DNA of 64,000 bases. Source: Runella zeae DSM 19591. GTDB lineage: Bacteria > Bacteroidota > Bacteroidia > Cytophagales > Spirosomataceae. The stretch spans positions 62,001-126,000 of the forward strand of contig NZ_AUIF01000031.1 in assembly GCF_000423565.1 (NCBI RefSeq), given 5' to 3'. The position numbers and the translations under genes are program-made. The notes under the pieces are model-generated. The model was not told the DNA's origin and ran no database searches. It was given only the letters and a program-made list of their open reading frames with translations. This document shows positions 37,059 through 45,950 of the stretch, piece after piece (position 1 is the first letter of the stretch; each line of letters begins with the position of its first letter).

Positions 37059-38240
37059 ATGAACCTAAACATCGCCATTACCGACACCACGGAAGCTCCG
37101 CCGCCGCCGCTTTCCACTTCTAATGCTCGCACTACCTATGCTGCATCCTTGGCAGGGAAAGCACCGATGGTCGAAAAAGCAACCATTTTTCGAGGAGATG
37201 AAGGGAATCCTTTATTAGCGCCACGCGGTGTATGGGCCGTTGGAAACCGTCTATTGGTGGCAGATACGGGTCAAAATCGGCTATTTTGTTGGAATACGCT
37301 GCCAGAAACCGAATTTGCAGCCCCCGACCTTGTGTTAGGCCAACTCGAAACGTCGCACACGGGACGAAACGCGGGTAGTAAAGTCCATGCGGGCTCGTTG
37401 CAATACCCTTCGGGGATTTGGTCAGACGGGCAGCGGTTGGTGGTCGCCGACGCGTGGAATCACCGAGTACTGATTTGGAATAAATTCCCAACTCAAAATG
37501 GGCAAGACGCCGATGTGGTTATTGGGCAGCCCGATTTTGAAAGCAACTTACCTAACCTTCAAGGAGTGGGAACTACGCCTTCGGCTCAGTCGCTGTATTG
37601 GCCATACGGTGTTTTTTCGGACGGCCAACGGCTATGGATTTGTGATACGGGTAATCGTCGTGTTTTATTTTATGAGGCGTTTCCCACCCACAACTTCACC
37701 GCTGCCGACGCCGTCGTTGGAAAACCTGATTTTACAGAACGCGACTACGAAAATCATGAACCGATTTGGCCTTATTCCGTCCGAGTCAATGCCGAAGGAG
37801 TACTGTCGATTGCCGATACGCAATATTACCGAAACCTCATTTGGCACCGTTGGCAAGATGCCTTCGCCCAGCCCGCCGACGTCATCATCGGCCAGCCCGA
37901 TTTTGACGCGAATGGAATGAATCAATTCAGTTTGTTTCCCCAACAAAACTCAATGAGCTGGACCTACGACGCTTTTTTTTACCAAAATGGGTTATTTGTT
38001 GCCGATACAGGAAATAGCCGTCTGCTTTGGTTTGACCGCGTTCCTACCGAAAACAACGCCTTGGCCGACAACCTCATTGGCCATGATAATTTTAGAACAG
38101 GCAGCGAAAATAGCAATACCCGCTTTGGCACCGACAAGCAATTGTACTGGCCATTTTCGCTTTGTACCGTGGAGAATTGTTTGGTGGTCGCCGATACGGG
38201 CAATCACCGCGTGCTTTTGTATCAAATTACCAATCCTTAA
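37059..38240 (+). CDS. NHL-repeat beta-propeller protein in hydrogenase operon
   Basis: 393 residues. At least six NHL-type blades can be seen, each with a V-A-D-T-G-x-x-R-x-L-like core: VADTGQNRLFCW, VADAWNHRVLIW, ICDTGNRRVLFY, IADTQYYRNLIW, VADTGNSRLLWF and VADTGNHRVLLY. The N-terminus has no signal peptide, so it is probably cytoplasmic. NHL-repeat proteins have been noted in other [NiFe]-hydrogenase clusters. A role as scaffold or docking partner is inferred from position only. Confidence 0.8.
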   Translation: MNLNIAITDTTEAPPPPLSTSNARTTYAASLAGKAPMVEKATIFRGDEGNPLLAPRGVWAVGNRLLVADTGQNRLFCWNTLPETEFAAPDLVLGQLETSHTGRNAGSKVHAGSLQYPSGIWSDGQRLVVADAWNHRVLIWNKFPTQNGQDADVVIGQPDFESNLPNLQGVGTTPSAQSLYWPYGVFSDGQRLWICDTGNRRVLFYEAFPTHNFTAADAVVGKPDFTERDYENHEPIWPYSVRVNAEGVLSIADTQYYRNLIWHRWQDAFAQPADVIIGQPDFDANGMNQFSLFPQQNSMSWTYDAFFYQNGLFVADTGNSRLLWFDRVPTENNALADNLIGHDNFRTGSENSNTRFGTDKQLYWPFSLCTVENCLVVADTGNHRVLLYQITNP

Positions 38241-38252
38241 CCAGTCACATAC

Positions 38253-38858
38253 ATGGAACTCGCCCCTTTATTTTTCGCCGTTGTTGTCGGGTTTGCTCAT
38301 TGTTTTGAAGCCGACCACCTGGTGGCGGTCAGTAGCATTGTCACCCGCAGAGACTCCACCTCAGCCGCGCTCAAAGACGGGGCATTTTGGGGACTTGGTC
38401 ATACATCCACGATACTATTGGTGGCATTGGTGTATATGCTTGGCAAATTTGTACTTTCCGAAGCCATTTTTCAGTACTTTGAAGCAGGTGTAGGACTGAT
38501 GCTCATCGTATTAGGCATTCACCGAATTGTAAAATTAAAATCCGAACTTCATCACCCTCACGTCCATGAACCTGCCCATGGCTTAGCCTATGGCGTAGGG
38601 CTTATGCACGGCTTGGCAGGAAGTGGCGGGCTATTGATTTCAGTATTGACCCAAATCAAAGAACCAAGTCATGCTTTTCTGTACTTGTTGCTGTTTGGCC
38701 TAGGTTCTGTCGCGGGTATGATGGTTGCGGCGGGGGCTTTTAGTCTGCCTTTTTCGAGTAAATTGTTCCAAAACCGCCACCTCTTGCGTGGGCTAGCACT
38801 GGTTTCAGCCGCTTTGTGTATGGGTTTAGGGGCAAAAATTGTTTTGGAGAATGTTTGA
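38253..38858 (+). CDS. UreH/NicO-like nickel permease
   Basis: 201 residues, about six membrane segments. The second helix region holds HCFEADHLVA (about 16-25), an HX4DH motif known from nickel/cobalt transporters (NiCoT, UreH). A His-rich loop (HHPHVHEPAHG, about 96-106) fits metal handling. The gene starts 12 bp after the NHL gene and lies at the end of a nickel-enzyme operon, so nickel uptake for the hydrogenase is the likely role. The transported ion is inferred. Confidence 0.85.
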   Translation: MELAPLFFAVVVGFAHCFEADHLVAVSSIVTRRDSTSAALKDGAFWGLGHTSTILLVALVYMLGKFVLSEAIFQYFEAGVGLMLIVLGIHRIVKLKSELHHPHVHEPAHGLAYGVGLMHGLAGSGGLLISVLTQIKEPSHAFLYLLLFGLGSVAGMMVAAGAFSLPFSSKLFQNRHLLRGLALVSAALCMGLGAKIVLENV

Positions 38859-38863
38859 ATTTC

Positions 38864-38972
38864 GCGTCGGAGACGCAGTACCATTTTTGCCCCAAATGAT
38901 AGTTTGGGGCAAGCGATAGAATTTGCGTCGGAGACGCTGTACCTTTTTGCCCCAAATTACAGTTTGGGGCAA
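38864..38972. repeat. Tandem pair of two-hairpin repeats (copies 2 and 3)
   Basis: Two units, 38864-38912 and 38925-38972, each with GCGTCGGAGACGC and a TTGCCCCAAA/TTTGGGGCAA stem. Both belong to the family at 14814-14862. They fill the gap after the permease gene and could end most transcripts there, leaving the two following genes on reduced read-through. Confidence 0.8.
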
Positions 38973-38988
38973 ATAATATAAAATCACT

Positions 38989-39219
38989 ATGAATTACAAC
39001 GAAGCTGATTTTGTCCAATACGCCCTCCAGCAAATGGAGATTCCGGTACTTAACCGTAACGGCAAATACTTTGACCTTGCAGGTGGATTTTCGTTGGAAG
39101 TAGAAGGCCGAGATTTGTACCGACTTTCGTTTGAACAATGGGTCATTTCTCCCTTCGACGATATCGGAACGCTCTGTCAGTTTATTAAAACCAACCTCAC
39201 ACCCAGCACGAATGAATAA
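38989..39219 (+). CDS. Small unknown protein
   Basis: 76 residues, not recognised. It contains a tyrosine- and leucine-rich middle (GFSLEVEGRDLYRLSFEQWV). There is no signal peptide or membrane segment. Its stop overlaps the start of the following nuclease-family gene by 8 bp, so the two are translationally coupled and probably act together. Confidence 0.65.
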   Translation: MNYNEADFVQYALQQMEIPVLNRNGKYFDLAGGFSLEVEGRDLYRLSFEQWVISPFDDIGTLCQFIKTNLTPSTNE

Positions 39220-39760
39220 ATACGAAGTTTTTGTGATAGCTATGGCCGAAAGTGAGTCGCAACGTGGTCATTATGTACTGATTTTGGAAGAACCTATTTC
39301 TAAACGACGTATTCCAATTATTGTGGGAACCAATGAAGCGCAAGCCATTGCCATACATTTAGAGGGACTTCAACCTTCGCGCCCCCTTACGCACGATTTA
39401 TGCCAAACCATTATTCAAAAGCTTGGTGCCAAAGCCAAGGAGGTCTGCATTTATCAAATTCAACAAGATATTTTTTATGCAAAATTGTACCTACAAGGCC
39501 TAAAAGGTATGGTTGAGATTGAAAGTCGCCCTTCTGATGCCATTGCGTTGGCAGTACGGATGCACTGTCCCCTTTACGTTAGCGACCAAGTGTTGGAAGA
39601 AGCGGGGTATTTGTTGGATGAAAAAGGCCGTGAGAAGAAATCCTATGCCGAATATACGTTGGAAGAACTAGAAGAATTGTTGTCAAAAGTGATTGCCAAA
39701 GAAGACTACGAAAGCGCCGCCCGCTTGCGCAGTGCCATCGAAAAGCGCAAACAACCATAA
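39212..39760 (+). CDS. Bifunctional nuclease (BFN/DUF151) family protein with UVR motif
   Basis: 182 residues from the ATG at 39212 (MNKYEVFVIAMAESESQRGH). The first 130 residues are the BFN/DUF151 domain (YVLILEEPISKRRIPIIVGTNEAQAIA; RPSDAIALAVRMHCPLYV). The C-terminus is a UvrB/UvrC-type UVR motif (LEELLSKVIAKEDYESAARLRSAIEKR). Some plant and bacterial members have nuclease activity, but the cell role is unclear. This gene is common in Bacteroidetes and may be a housekeeping neighbour rather than part of hydrogenase function. Confidence 0.9.
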   Translation: MNKYEVFVIAMAESESQRGHYVLILEEPISKRRIPIIVGTNEAQAIAIHLEGLQPSRPLTHDLCQTIIQKLGAKAKEVCIYQIQQDIFYAKLYLQGLKGMVEIESRPSDAIALAVRMHCPLYVSDQVLEEAGYLLDEKGREKKSYAEYTLEELEELLSKVIAKEDYESAARLRSAIEKRKQP

Positions 39761-39822
39761 AACCTTTTGCAAGCAAGATAAAATATCAAAAAATATCAAA
39801 ATTTTACTATTTTTGTCTTGAT

Positions 39823-40284
39823 TTGAACAGAACCTTTTTACATCATTTAGGGTTAAAAAATAAAAGGTTCCTACCTCTGGTCTTTTTGTCACGCCACGTT
39901 TCCAATCACAATCTTTTGAAGAAAGTATTTAAAATAATTGCATTTGCGACTATATCGACTCTGTATTGCTTTATCATAAGCTTATACAGTACTAATGCAT
40001 TTATTCACAATGATACTTTTCAGAAACATTTCGAAGCAAAAAGCAACAATCCTAATTCATTAATTCTTTCTCATTTGCTGTTTCATCTTCAGCAAGGAGA
40101 AATTCCCGCACCACCTGTCAATCACAATCTCTCCCCAAGTTTAGCAAATGATTTCCAAGAGCGCGCCTCTTTCTTTCCTATAGCTGCTTGTTCGGAATTC
40201 ATTCAATACTGTCTCCATTCTAAAAACCAGATTGTCAGTTTACAATCCACTGACATCATCTTCCCCTTTCATTATTTCTGGTAA
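39823..40284 (+). CDS. Unknown protein with N-terminal membrane anchor
   Basis: An ORF of up to 153 residues with TTG starts only. The more likely start is the TTG at 39916, giving a hydrophobic anchor (KKVFKIIAFATISTLYCFIISL). The rest is polar and ends in FPFHYFW. I recognise no family. The start is uncertain because no ATG is near, and the ORF could be spurious, but its base use is like real coding DNA. Confidence 0.4.
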   Translation: MNRTFLHHLGLKNKRFLPLVFLSRHVSNHNLLKKVFKIIAFATISTLYCFIISLYSTNAFIHNDTFQKHFEAKSNNPNSLILSHLLFHLQQGEIPAPPVNHNLSPSLANDFQERASFFPIAACSEFIQYCLHSKNQIVSLQSTDIIFPFHYFW

Positions 40285-40378
40285 TGATTGCTTCTATTTA
40301 ATGGCTTATTTTTTTAAGATTTGGTGACAACCTACCAAATCAAGTTTCTCATTTATTGCTAAACTAAAAAACTTAAAC

Positions 40379-40861
40379 ATGGATTTAGGAGCATTAATGG
40401 TGGGTGTTGTACTCATCCTTATCTGTAGCATTCCGTTTGTTTGGATAAGTCGAAACAAGCGTATGAAAGCCCAAAAATTGACTCAAAAATTGTCGGCCCT
40501 TGCCCAACAACACGGCAGTGACATTGCCCAATATGACCTCTGGAACAATTCCGCTATTGGGATTGACAGCACGGGTAGCAAGGTGTTTTTTACAAGACAA
40601 ATCAACCAAGATGAACATTCGGAAGTAATAACTCTTGCTTTGGTACAAAAATGTAGTATTCTCAACACAAGCCAAACAAGTAAGATTGACAAACTAGATT
40701 TGGTCTTAAAGCCCAAAAATCATGGCTCTGCTGATATCACTTTGGAGTTTTATAATGTAGCACAAGACAACCCTATTCTCAATGGGCAATTACAGCTTAT
40801 TGAAAAATGGTTTACGATTCTAAATACCAAAGTGCGCAATCATCCTAAAGCTCTTTCTTAG
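40379..40861 (+). CDS. Unknown membrane-anchored protein
   Basis: 160 residues. One N-terminal membrane segment (LGALMVGVVLILICSIPFVWIS, about 3-24) is followed by a basic stretch and a soluble domain of about 130 residues with mixed strands and helices. No motif is recognised. It stands alone between the unknown ORF at 39823 and the YitT-family gene. Confidence 0.75.
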   Translation: MDLGALMVGVVLILICSIPFVWISRNKRMKAQKLTQKLSALAQQHGSDIAQYDLWNNSAIGIDSTGSKVFFTRQINQDEHSEVITLALVQKCSILNTSQTSKIDKLDLVLKPKNHGSADITLEFYNVAQDNPILNGQLQLIEKWFTILNTKVRNHPKALS

Positions 40862-40931
40862 TTTTTAATCAAATGTACTGGAGCAGTTGCTTCGGTACAT
40901 TTTCATTTCTAAAAACCCCACAACAGCATCC

Positions 40932-41906
40932 ATGAATTCATTTTTAGCCAAAATTATCACCCAGACTATATTACGCCCCAAGGAGGCTTTTTCTTCACAA
41001 CAGCCCTATTCGGCTTTTAGATTGGCAAAGGCATTTAGAGCCTTAAAAATCAACGTTGTGCGCTCTTTCAAAGACCTTATTTTGGTATCAGCGGGTATTG
41101 CCTCCGCCGCTTTTGGTCTAGAGAGCTTCCTGATTCCCAATAGTTTTATCGATGGAGGTGCCACGGGTATTTCACTCCTTATCAATACCCTCACCGGGAT
41201 TCCGCTGTATGCCTTGTTGATTCTTGTCAACCTACCCTTTGTCTTTATGGCCTACATCGTCATCAATCGTCAGTTTGCGTTCAAAACGGCCCTGGCTATT
41301 ACTGGCTTGGCCATATGTGTTGCCACGGTTCATTTTCCCGAAATTACCAAAGACCCGCTGCTAGTGGCTGTTTTTGGAGGTTTCTTTTTAGGAGCAGGTA
41401 TTGGACTTTCGATAAGAGGTGGCGCGGTCATCGACGGGACCGAAGTATTGGCTATCTTTCTAAGCCGAAAATTCAGCACCACCATCGGCGATATTATCAT
41501 CATGGTCAATATCGTGATTTTTTCGGCGGCGGCTTATTTTCTTTCGGTCGAAACAGCCCTCTATTCGATGATTACGTACTTGGCTGCTTCCAAAACCCTC
41601 GACTTCGTAATAGAAGGGATAGATGAATACATGGGAGTGACGATCATATCTCTTCATAGCGACGAAATCAGGCAGATGATTATCAACGAAATGGGTCGGG
41701 GCGTGACGGTTTATAAAGGCAAAAAAGGCTATGGTCGCAATGGTGAAACCAAAGAGTTTGACATTATCTACACCGTACTTACACGTCTGGAGCTCAGTAA
41801 ACTCAACACCGAAATTCAGACGCTTGACCCTCATGCCTTTGTGGTAATGAGCAGCGTCAAAGATACCAAAGGGGGAATGGTCAAAAAGCGGGCCTTGAAT
41901 CACTAA
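40932..41906 (+). CDS. YitT-family membrane protein (DUF161/DUF2179)
   Basis: About 324 residues from the ATG at 40932. It has about five or six membrane segments: LILVSAGIASAAFGLESFLIP, LYALLILVNLPFVFMAYIVI, ALAITGLAICVATVHF, LVAVFGGFFLGAGIGLSI and others. GGATGISLL and GTEVLAIFLSRKF are typical YitT blocks. The C-terminal soluble DUF2179 domain (VTIISLHSDEIRQMIINEMGRGVTVYKGKKGYG) follows. The family may transport small molecules, but the substrate is not established. Confidence 0.9.
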   Translation: MNSFLAKIITQTILRPKEAFSSQQPYSAFRLAKAFRALKINVVRSFKDLILVSAGIASAAFGLESFLIPNSFIDGGATGISLLINTLTGIPLYALLILVNLPFVFMAYIVINRQFAFKTALAITGLAICVATVHFPEITKDPLLVAVFGGFFLGAGIGLSIRGGAVIDGTEVLAIFLSRKFSTTIGDIIIMVNIVIFSAAAYFLSVETALYSMITYLAASKTLDFVIEGIDEYMGVTIISLHSDEIRQMIINEMGRGVTVYKGKKGYGRNGETKEFDIIYTVLTRLELSKLNTEIQTLDPHAFVVMSSVKDTKGGMVKKRALNH

Positions 41907-41915
41907 AACCCCTCC

Positions 41916-41958
41916 AAACCCCTGATTGGCTTTTTTTACAGGCTTCAATCAGGGGTTT
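41916..41958 (+). terminator. Rho-independent terminator after the YitT gene
   Basis: AAACCCCTGATTG (41916-41928) is the exact reverse complement of CAATCAGGGGTTT (41946-41958). The 13-bp perfect stem lies 9 bp after the stop codon. It marks the right end of the ordinary chromosome before the accessory region. Confidence 0.85.
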
Positions 41959-42588
41959 ATTATCAATCCAAAATACTAAGAATTAGAAAAGGGTCTATTT
42001 TCAAAGCGTTTTTTGAAGTAATTGCGAAAAACCAGTAACAACTTTTCAAATAATAGCGCAAAAATTTTCGAGCATCTTCTTTAACGTAAAGCAGTGATGG
42101 TATACGGATAACTTGTGCTCTAGCAATGGGGAGTTTATTGGCTTAGTTTATGAGGATGAGACAAACCCTCTCCGTCAGTTTTAATAGTATTTTCGGCAAA
42201 GCTTCCGCAGAAGCTACATTTTTGCAACCGCAAAATGATAGCAAAATGGGCGATTTTACGCTAAAAACACTATGTCTGTTTAGCGGTTACCCACTTTGGG
42301 GAAAAATTTGCATAATACCCTATGAAATCATTAGGTACATTTTATTGAAATTGGGTATATTTGGGGTATAGGTGCAATGGGGGCTATATTTTGTTGTACA
42401 AAATTAAGGTGGGGCCAGCAGTAGGCCGTTTGGAAAGCAAGTAGTAGGTTTTAAAGAGCTTAAGGCCTCTTTTCCTACACCTAAACTTCGTACTAGCCAA
42501 AATTCCCTTACATTTCGACGTAATCGGTCTTTATTTCAGGAAACTTCGGCTATTCCCTACCCGTTAGCAGATATAGTAAAAAACGAAT
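41959..42588. other. 630-bp gene-free stretch at the left edge of the accessory region
   Basis: No convincing gene. It holds the 18-mer CAAAATGATAGCAAAATG (42231-42248), found again at 46860-46877 beside the recombinase gene. It also holds TAGGTACAT (42332-42340), an inverted copy of the ATGTACCTA repeats near the recombinase gene. The core CCGTTAGCAG at 42561-42570 lies just before the first cassette gene. It looks like the left end of integrated DNA. Confidence 0.6.
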
Positions 42589-44301
42589 ATGAGTAACAAT
42601 AAAATAATCTTAAGCGGTTGTATTGACCAATACAAAACTCAAAATGAACTTACAACTACTGATAGTGAGACATTTGAGCTATTTGCATTAACGCAAATAA
42701 CAAAATCCAATGATTTGGCATTTGAAGATATTCAAAATTCAATAGTCGATGGTAGCAATGATGGTGGCATAGATTCAATACTCGTAATTATTGATGATTT
42801 TGTACCTGAATCAATTGAAGATATTGAAGAAATAAAATTCAGCAGAAAAACCAATGTTGAAATTTTAATTTCTCAATGCAAAAGAGAAAATTCATTTAAA
42901 GAATTGGCAATTGACAGATTAATTACAACTCTACCCGAATTATTCAATTTAAGTCGTAGTGAAGATGCTCTTTTAATCAGATTTAATCCTGATGTAGTTG
43001 AAAAGGGTTTAATAGCCAGAGAAACTTGGAAAAAGTGTTCCATCGCAGGTGGGATATTAAAAGTCAAATTCAACTATTGCACTTATTCTGAAACTGTGAC
43101 AGTTAATGACACTTTTATTGATAAAGTTAGACAATTAAAAGGAATTGCTCAATCTCATTTTGTTGGGGCAAAAATTGAATATACTAACTATAGTAGTGAA
43201 GAACTTCTAAAACTCTATCAAACTCGAAAGAAAGAACGACTTCAACTTAAATACAAAGAGACACCCCTATCAACTAGCTATGATACTTTTGGTATAGGAT
43301 ATGTTGGAACAGTAAAGTTAGCAGACTATAAAGCATTCCTAACAGATGATGATTTATCAATAAGAGAAGATTTATTTGAAAGCAACATTAGGCATTTTCA
43401 GGGCTTGGTTGATGTAAATAAAAAAATTAAAGACTCAATTGAAAATCCTGTCAATGAAGATTTTTGGTGGTTAAATAATGGTATTACAATAATCGCAACA
43501 AATCCTTCACTTGTTGGAACAACATTATTAATGGATAATGTTCAAATTGTAAATGGATTACAAACATCTTACTCAATTTTTTTAAACCATAATGGAAGCG
43601 ATGTAGATATTAGATCCGTTTTAGTTAAGGTTATTATTAATGAAGATAAGAAAACCATTGATCATATAATAGCTTCGACAAATAGTCAAAATCCAGTATC
43701 GCCATCACTTCTCAGGGCAACAGATGATGTACAAAGAGAAATCGAACTTTTCTTTTTAAACTCGGGATATTTTTATGATAGAAGAAAAAATTACTACAAA
43801 AATCAAGGGAAGCCGGCTGGAAGAATATTTAGTATTCAAACTGCTGCTCAAGCAATTGAATCAATTATTTTTAACAACCCAAACTCTGCCAGATCGAAAC
43901 CAACATCATTAATAAAAGAAGACTTAACATATAATAGAATTTTCAATCCAACCCACAATTACAAAGCATACCTAGTATGTTGTTTATTAAACAAAAAAAT
44001 TGTTGAACTATGGGGTAATATTGAAGATAGAGAAATCAAAAACAAACTTGCCAACTTCAAACTACATCTTACAAGAATTGCTGCTTCATTTTTAACCAAT
44101 AAACGTACTCTTGGAATTGAAGACTTAGTAAATATTGATATTGAACTATTGGACGATATAATTTTTAATAAATCTACTGTGTTTTTAACAGAATCTTTGG
44201 ACATGTATCAACAAGAAAATGAAGATACTAACTTGATCAATATGGCTAAAACTAAAGGCTTTACTGACGCATTAATTGTAAGGTTAAATGAGCGATTTTA
44301 A
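42589..44301 (+). CDS. AIPR-family abortive phage infection protein
   Basis: 570 residues, recognised as an AIPR-domain protein (abortive infection phage resistance). The N-terminal part has a PD-(D/E)xK nuclease-like pattern: D54-GSNDGGID62 followed by a strand with S95-Q-C-K98. The AIPR core includes FWWLNNGITIIATN (about 295-308), NVQIVNGLQTSYSIF and STNSQNPVSPSLLRATD. By family knowledge it stops phage growth, probably by nucleic-acid cleavage; the mechanism is not fully known. The gene is clearly AT-rich compared with its surroundings and is the first of four same-strand cassettes between attC-like repeats. Confidence 0.88.
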   Translation: MSNNKIILSGCIDQYKTQNELTTTDSETFELFALTQITKSNDLAFEDIQNSIVDGSNDGGIDSILVIIDDFVPESIEDIEEIKFSRKTNVEILISQCKRENSFKELAIDRLITTLPELFNLSRSEDALLIRFNPDVVEKGLIARETWKKCSIAGGILKVKFNYCTYSETVTVNDTFIDKVRQLKGIAQSHFVGAKIEYTNYSSEELLKLYQTRKKERLQLKYKETPLSTSYDTFGIGYVGTVKLADYKAFLTDDDLSIREDLFESNIRHFQGLVDVNKKIKDSIENPVNEDFWWLNNGITIIATNPSLVGTTLLMDNVQIVNGLQTSYSIFLNHNGSDVDIRSVLVKVIINEDKKTIDHIIASTNSQNPVSPSLLRATDDVQREIELFFLNSGYFYDRRKNYYKNQGKPAGRIFSIQTAAQAIESIIFNNPNSARSKPTSLIKEDLTYNRIFNPTHNYKAYLVCCLLNKKIVELWGNIEDREIKNKLANFKLHLTRIAASFLTNKRTLGIEDLVNIDIELLDDIIFNKSTVFLTESLDMYQQENEDTNLINMAKTKGFTDALIVRLNERF

Positions 44302-44309
44302 AACTACAT

Positions 44310-44446
44310 CTGCTAACACGGGTTTTGCTTCAGGCGGGGTGACGTGTAAACTTGGAGCTTTGTGCTTCTATTGAACTTTAGTAATAAATTGAAGCTTTGT
44401 GCTCCGAAACCCGCCCTTCGCAAATCTCTAAAACGTTGTAAGCAAG
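44310..44446 (+). repeat. attC-like cassette boundary, site B
   Basis: About 137 bp between two cassette genes. It begins CTGCTAACACGG, has GGCGGGGTGACGTG, inner stems GGAGC-GCTTC / GAAGC-GCTCC, then CCGAAACCCGCCC, and ends with ACGTTGTAAGCA. The two halves are imperfectly complementary. It shares the GGCGGG..TGACGTG and CTCCGAAA blocks with site E (46580-46726). Confidence 0.6.
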
Positions 44447-44464
44447 CTGATTGGCAATTCATTC

Positions 44465-44968
44465 ATGAAAAAAAATATAATTCTCGTTTTGTTATGTTTG
44501 ATAACAAAGTTGTCAATATCTCAAACCTCAGTTCCTAAGGACTCATTAGACTTCATCTTTAAAGAGACACTTAAAAAGTCCCGAAATGATGTTAGCGACG
44601 CTACAAATAACTGGCGATACGATAACTCTAATGATGACTATTGCAAAAAGGACACTTTAATCTTCAATACAGCTAGGTCTTATAAAATGAACTATTGCAA
44701 CGGGGTTAACTGGTGTTTTTACAAAGAAAAGCAGTTTATTCTTGAATTTGCTCATTATTGCAATGAGCCTCCGACAAAACTAACTTCTAAAAAGGAAGAT
44801 TATATGAAGCTTGAAATCATGCAACGCAATAAAAAACCTTACCTGAGGTTAATGAATACAAATGGGTTGTTTGACACTTTTGAAGTACTTGAACTGACAA
44901 AAAATAAGCCACTTTCTGAAGCAGAAAGCGCATTTGATTATACAATGATTTTAGTTCGTTTCAAATAG
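44465..44968 (+). CDS. Unknown exported protein (cassette 2)
   Basis: 167 residues. Signal peptide MKKNIILVLLCLITKLSISQ is followed by a small soluble domain with several Cys (DDYCKKDT, NYCNGVNWCFY, HYCNEPPT). No family recognised. It stands alone between attC-like sites B and C, as expected of a gene cassette. Low GC, unlike the chromosome around the hydrogenase genes. Confidence 0.7.
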   Translation: MKKNIILVLLCLITKLSISQTSVPKDSLDFIFKETLKKSRNDVSDATNNWRYDNSNDDYCKKDTLIFNTARSYKMNYCNGVNWCFYKEKQFILEFAHYCNEPPTKLTSKKEDYMKLEIMQRNKKPYLRLMNTNGLFDTFEVLELTKNKPLSEAESAFDYTMILVRFK

Positions 44969-44973
44969 TACCC

Positions 44974-45112
44974 CAGCGAACAAAATCAGCTTTCAAAAAT
45001 AAGGGTTGACGAATATATGCGAAACCGATTAACTTTATTGCACAGCGAAAAGTAAATAAAACGGAGTATTTTTTAAATACCTTTATTTCTGAAAGCTCGA
45101 AACTTTAGCACT
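44974..45112 (+). repeat. attC-like cassette boundary, site C
   Basis: GCTTTCAAAAATAAGGG (44989-45005) pairs with CCTTTATTTCTGAAAGC (45080-45096) with two mismatches. Outer parts AGCGAAC and CTTTAGCACT flank the stem. It has the size and layout of sites B, D and E, but its sequence is different, as attC sites usually are. Confidence 0.55.
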
Positions 45113-45146
45113 AATCGTAAAATAACACACAATTAACAATAACAAA

Positions 45147-45938
45147 ATGGGACTATTTGACTTCTTTAAAAAGAAAGAACAGCCGAAAGAAACAAAAAAA
45201 AGCAACATTCTTCTTGCAATGCCAATGTTCAACAATGGAGAAACGTTTGAGTTGGAGAAAGTTACCGACTATTTAAAAAACAATTGGAATACTTCCATTT
45301 CAGATGTAAATAGCGAAGGTAGAATAGTAACATTTTCAATTCAAGGTGAAACTATTGCACTTGCAACAATGCCTACTCAAATTCCTTGGGACGATATTGA
45401 AGGAACCGCACAATACGCCTACAATTGGGTATCTGCAAGCCAAGATTTAAAAAATCATAATTCACATATTATTGTAACACTTATGTCAAATAAAAATAGC
45501 GAATTAGAACGATTCAAAATTTTGACTAAGGTTTTATCCTCAATTATTGCAACAACCAACTGTTTAGGCGTTTACCAAGGTTCTCAATCTTTACTTATTC
45601 CAAGACAACAATACCTTGACAGTTCAGACGCATTAAAAACTAACCAAATTCCACTTGACCTTTGGGTATATATTGGGCTTCGAAAGGGCGAAAATGGAAA
45701 TAGTGCATATACTTATGGACTCTCTGCTTTTGATAAACTTGAAATGGAGTTTATAAACACAAAACTTGATTTAGAAGAAATGTACAACTTTTTAGGGAAT
45801 ATTTGTGCATATGTAATCAATAGTAACGTCACTTTCAGAAGTGGTGAGACATTGGGTTATACAGCCGAACAAAAAATTAAAATTACCAAGTCAAAAGGAG
45901 TATTTGTAGAAGGAGAATCTTTTAAATTTGAAATTTAG
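45147..45938 (+). CDS. DUF4261-domain protein (cassette 3)
   Basis: 263 residues. The first 15 residues (MGLFDFFKKKEQPKE) resemble the lead of small cytosolic proteins, followed by a DUF4261-like domain (ILLAMPMFNNGETF; GETIALATMPTQIPWDD; NHNSHIIVTLMSN; LDLWVYIGLRKGENGNSAYTYGL). The function of DUF4261 is not known. Members often appear in variable or defence-rich regions. Third cassette of the array, with low GC. Confidence 0.75.
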   Translation: MGLFDFFKKKEQPKETKKSNILLAMPMFNNGETFELEKVTDYLKNNWNTSISDVNSEGRIVTFSIQGETIALATMPTQIPWDDIEGTAQYAYNWVSASQDLKNHNSHIIVTLMSNKNSELERFKILTKVLSSIIATTNCLGVYQGSQSLLIPRQQYLDSSDALKTNQIPLDLWVYIGLRKGENGNSAYTYGLSAFDKLEMEFINTKLDLEEMYNFLGNICAYVINSNVTFRSGETLGYTAEQKIKITKSKGVFVEGESFKFEI

Positions 45939-45950
45939 ATTTAAAGTTTG

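Noticed and set aside
42150-42371. 73-residue frame in the left flank
   Set aside because: Low-complexity and covering the TGATAGCAAA and TAGGTACAT repeats; better read as an attachment region.
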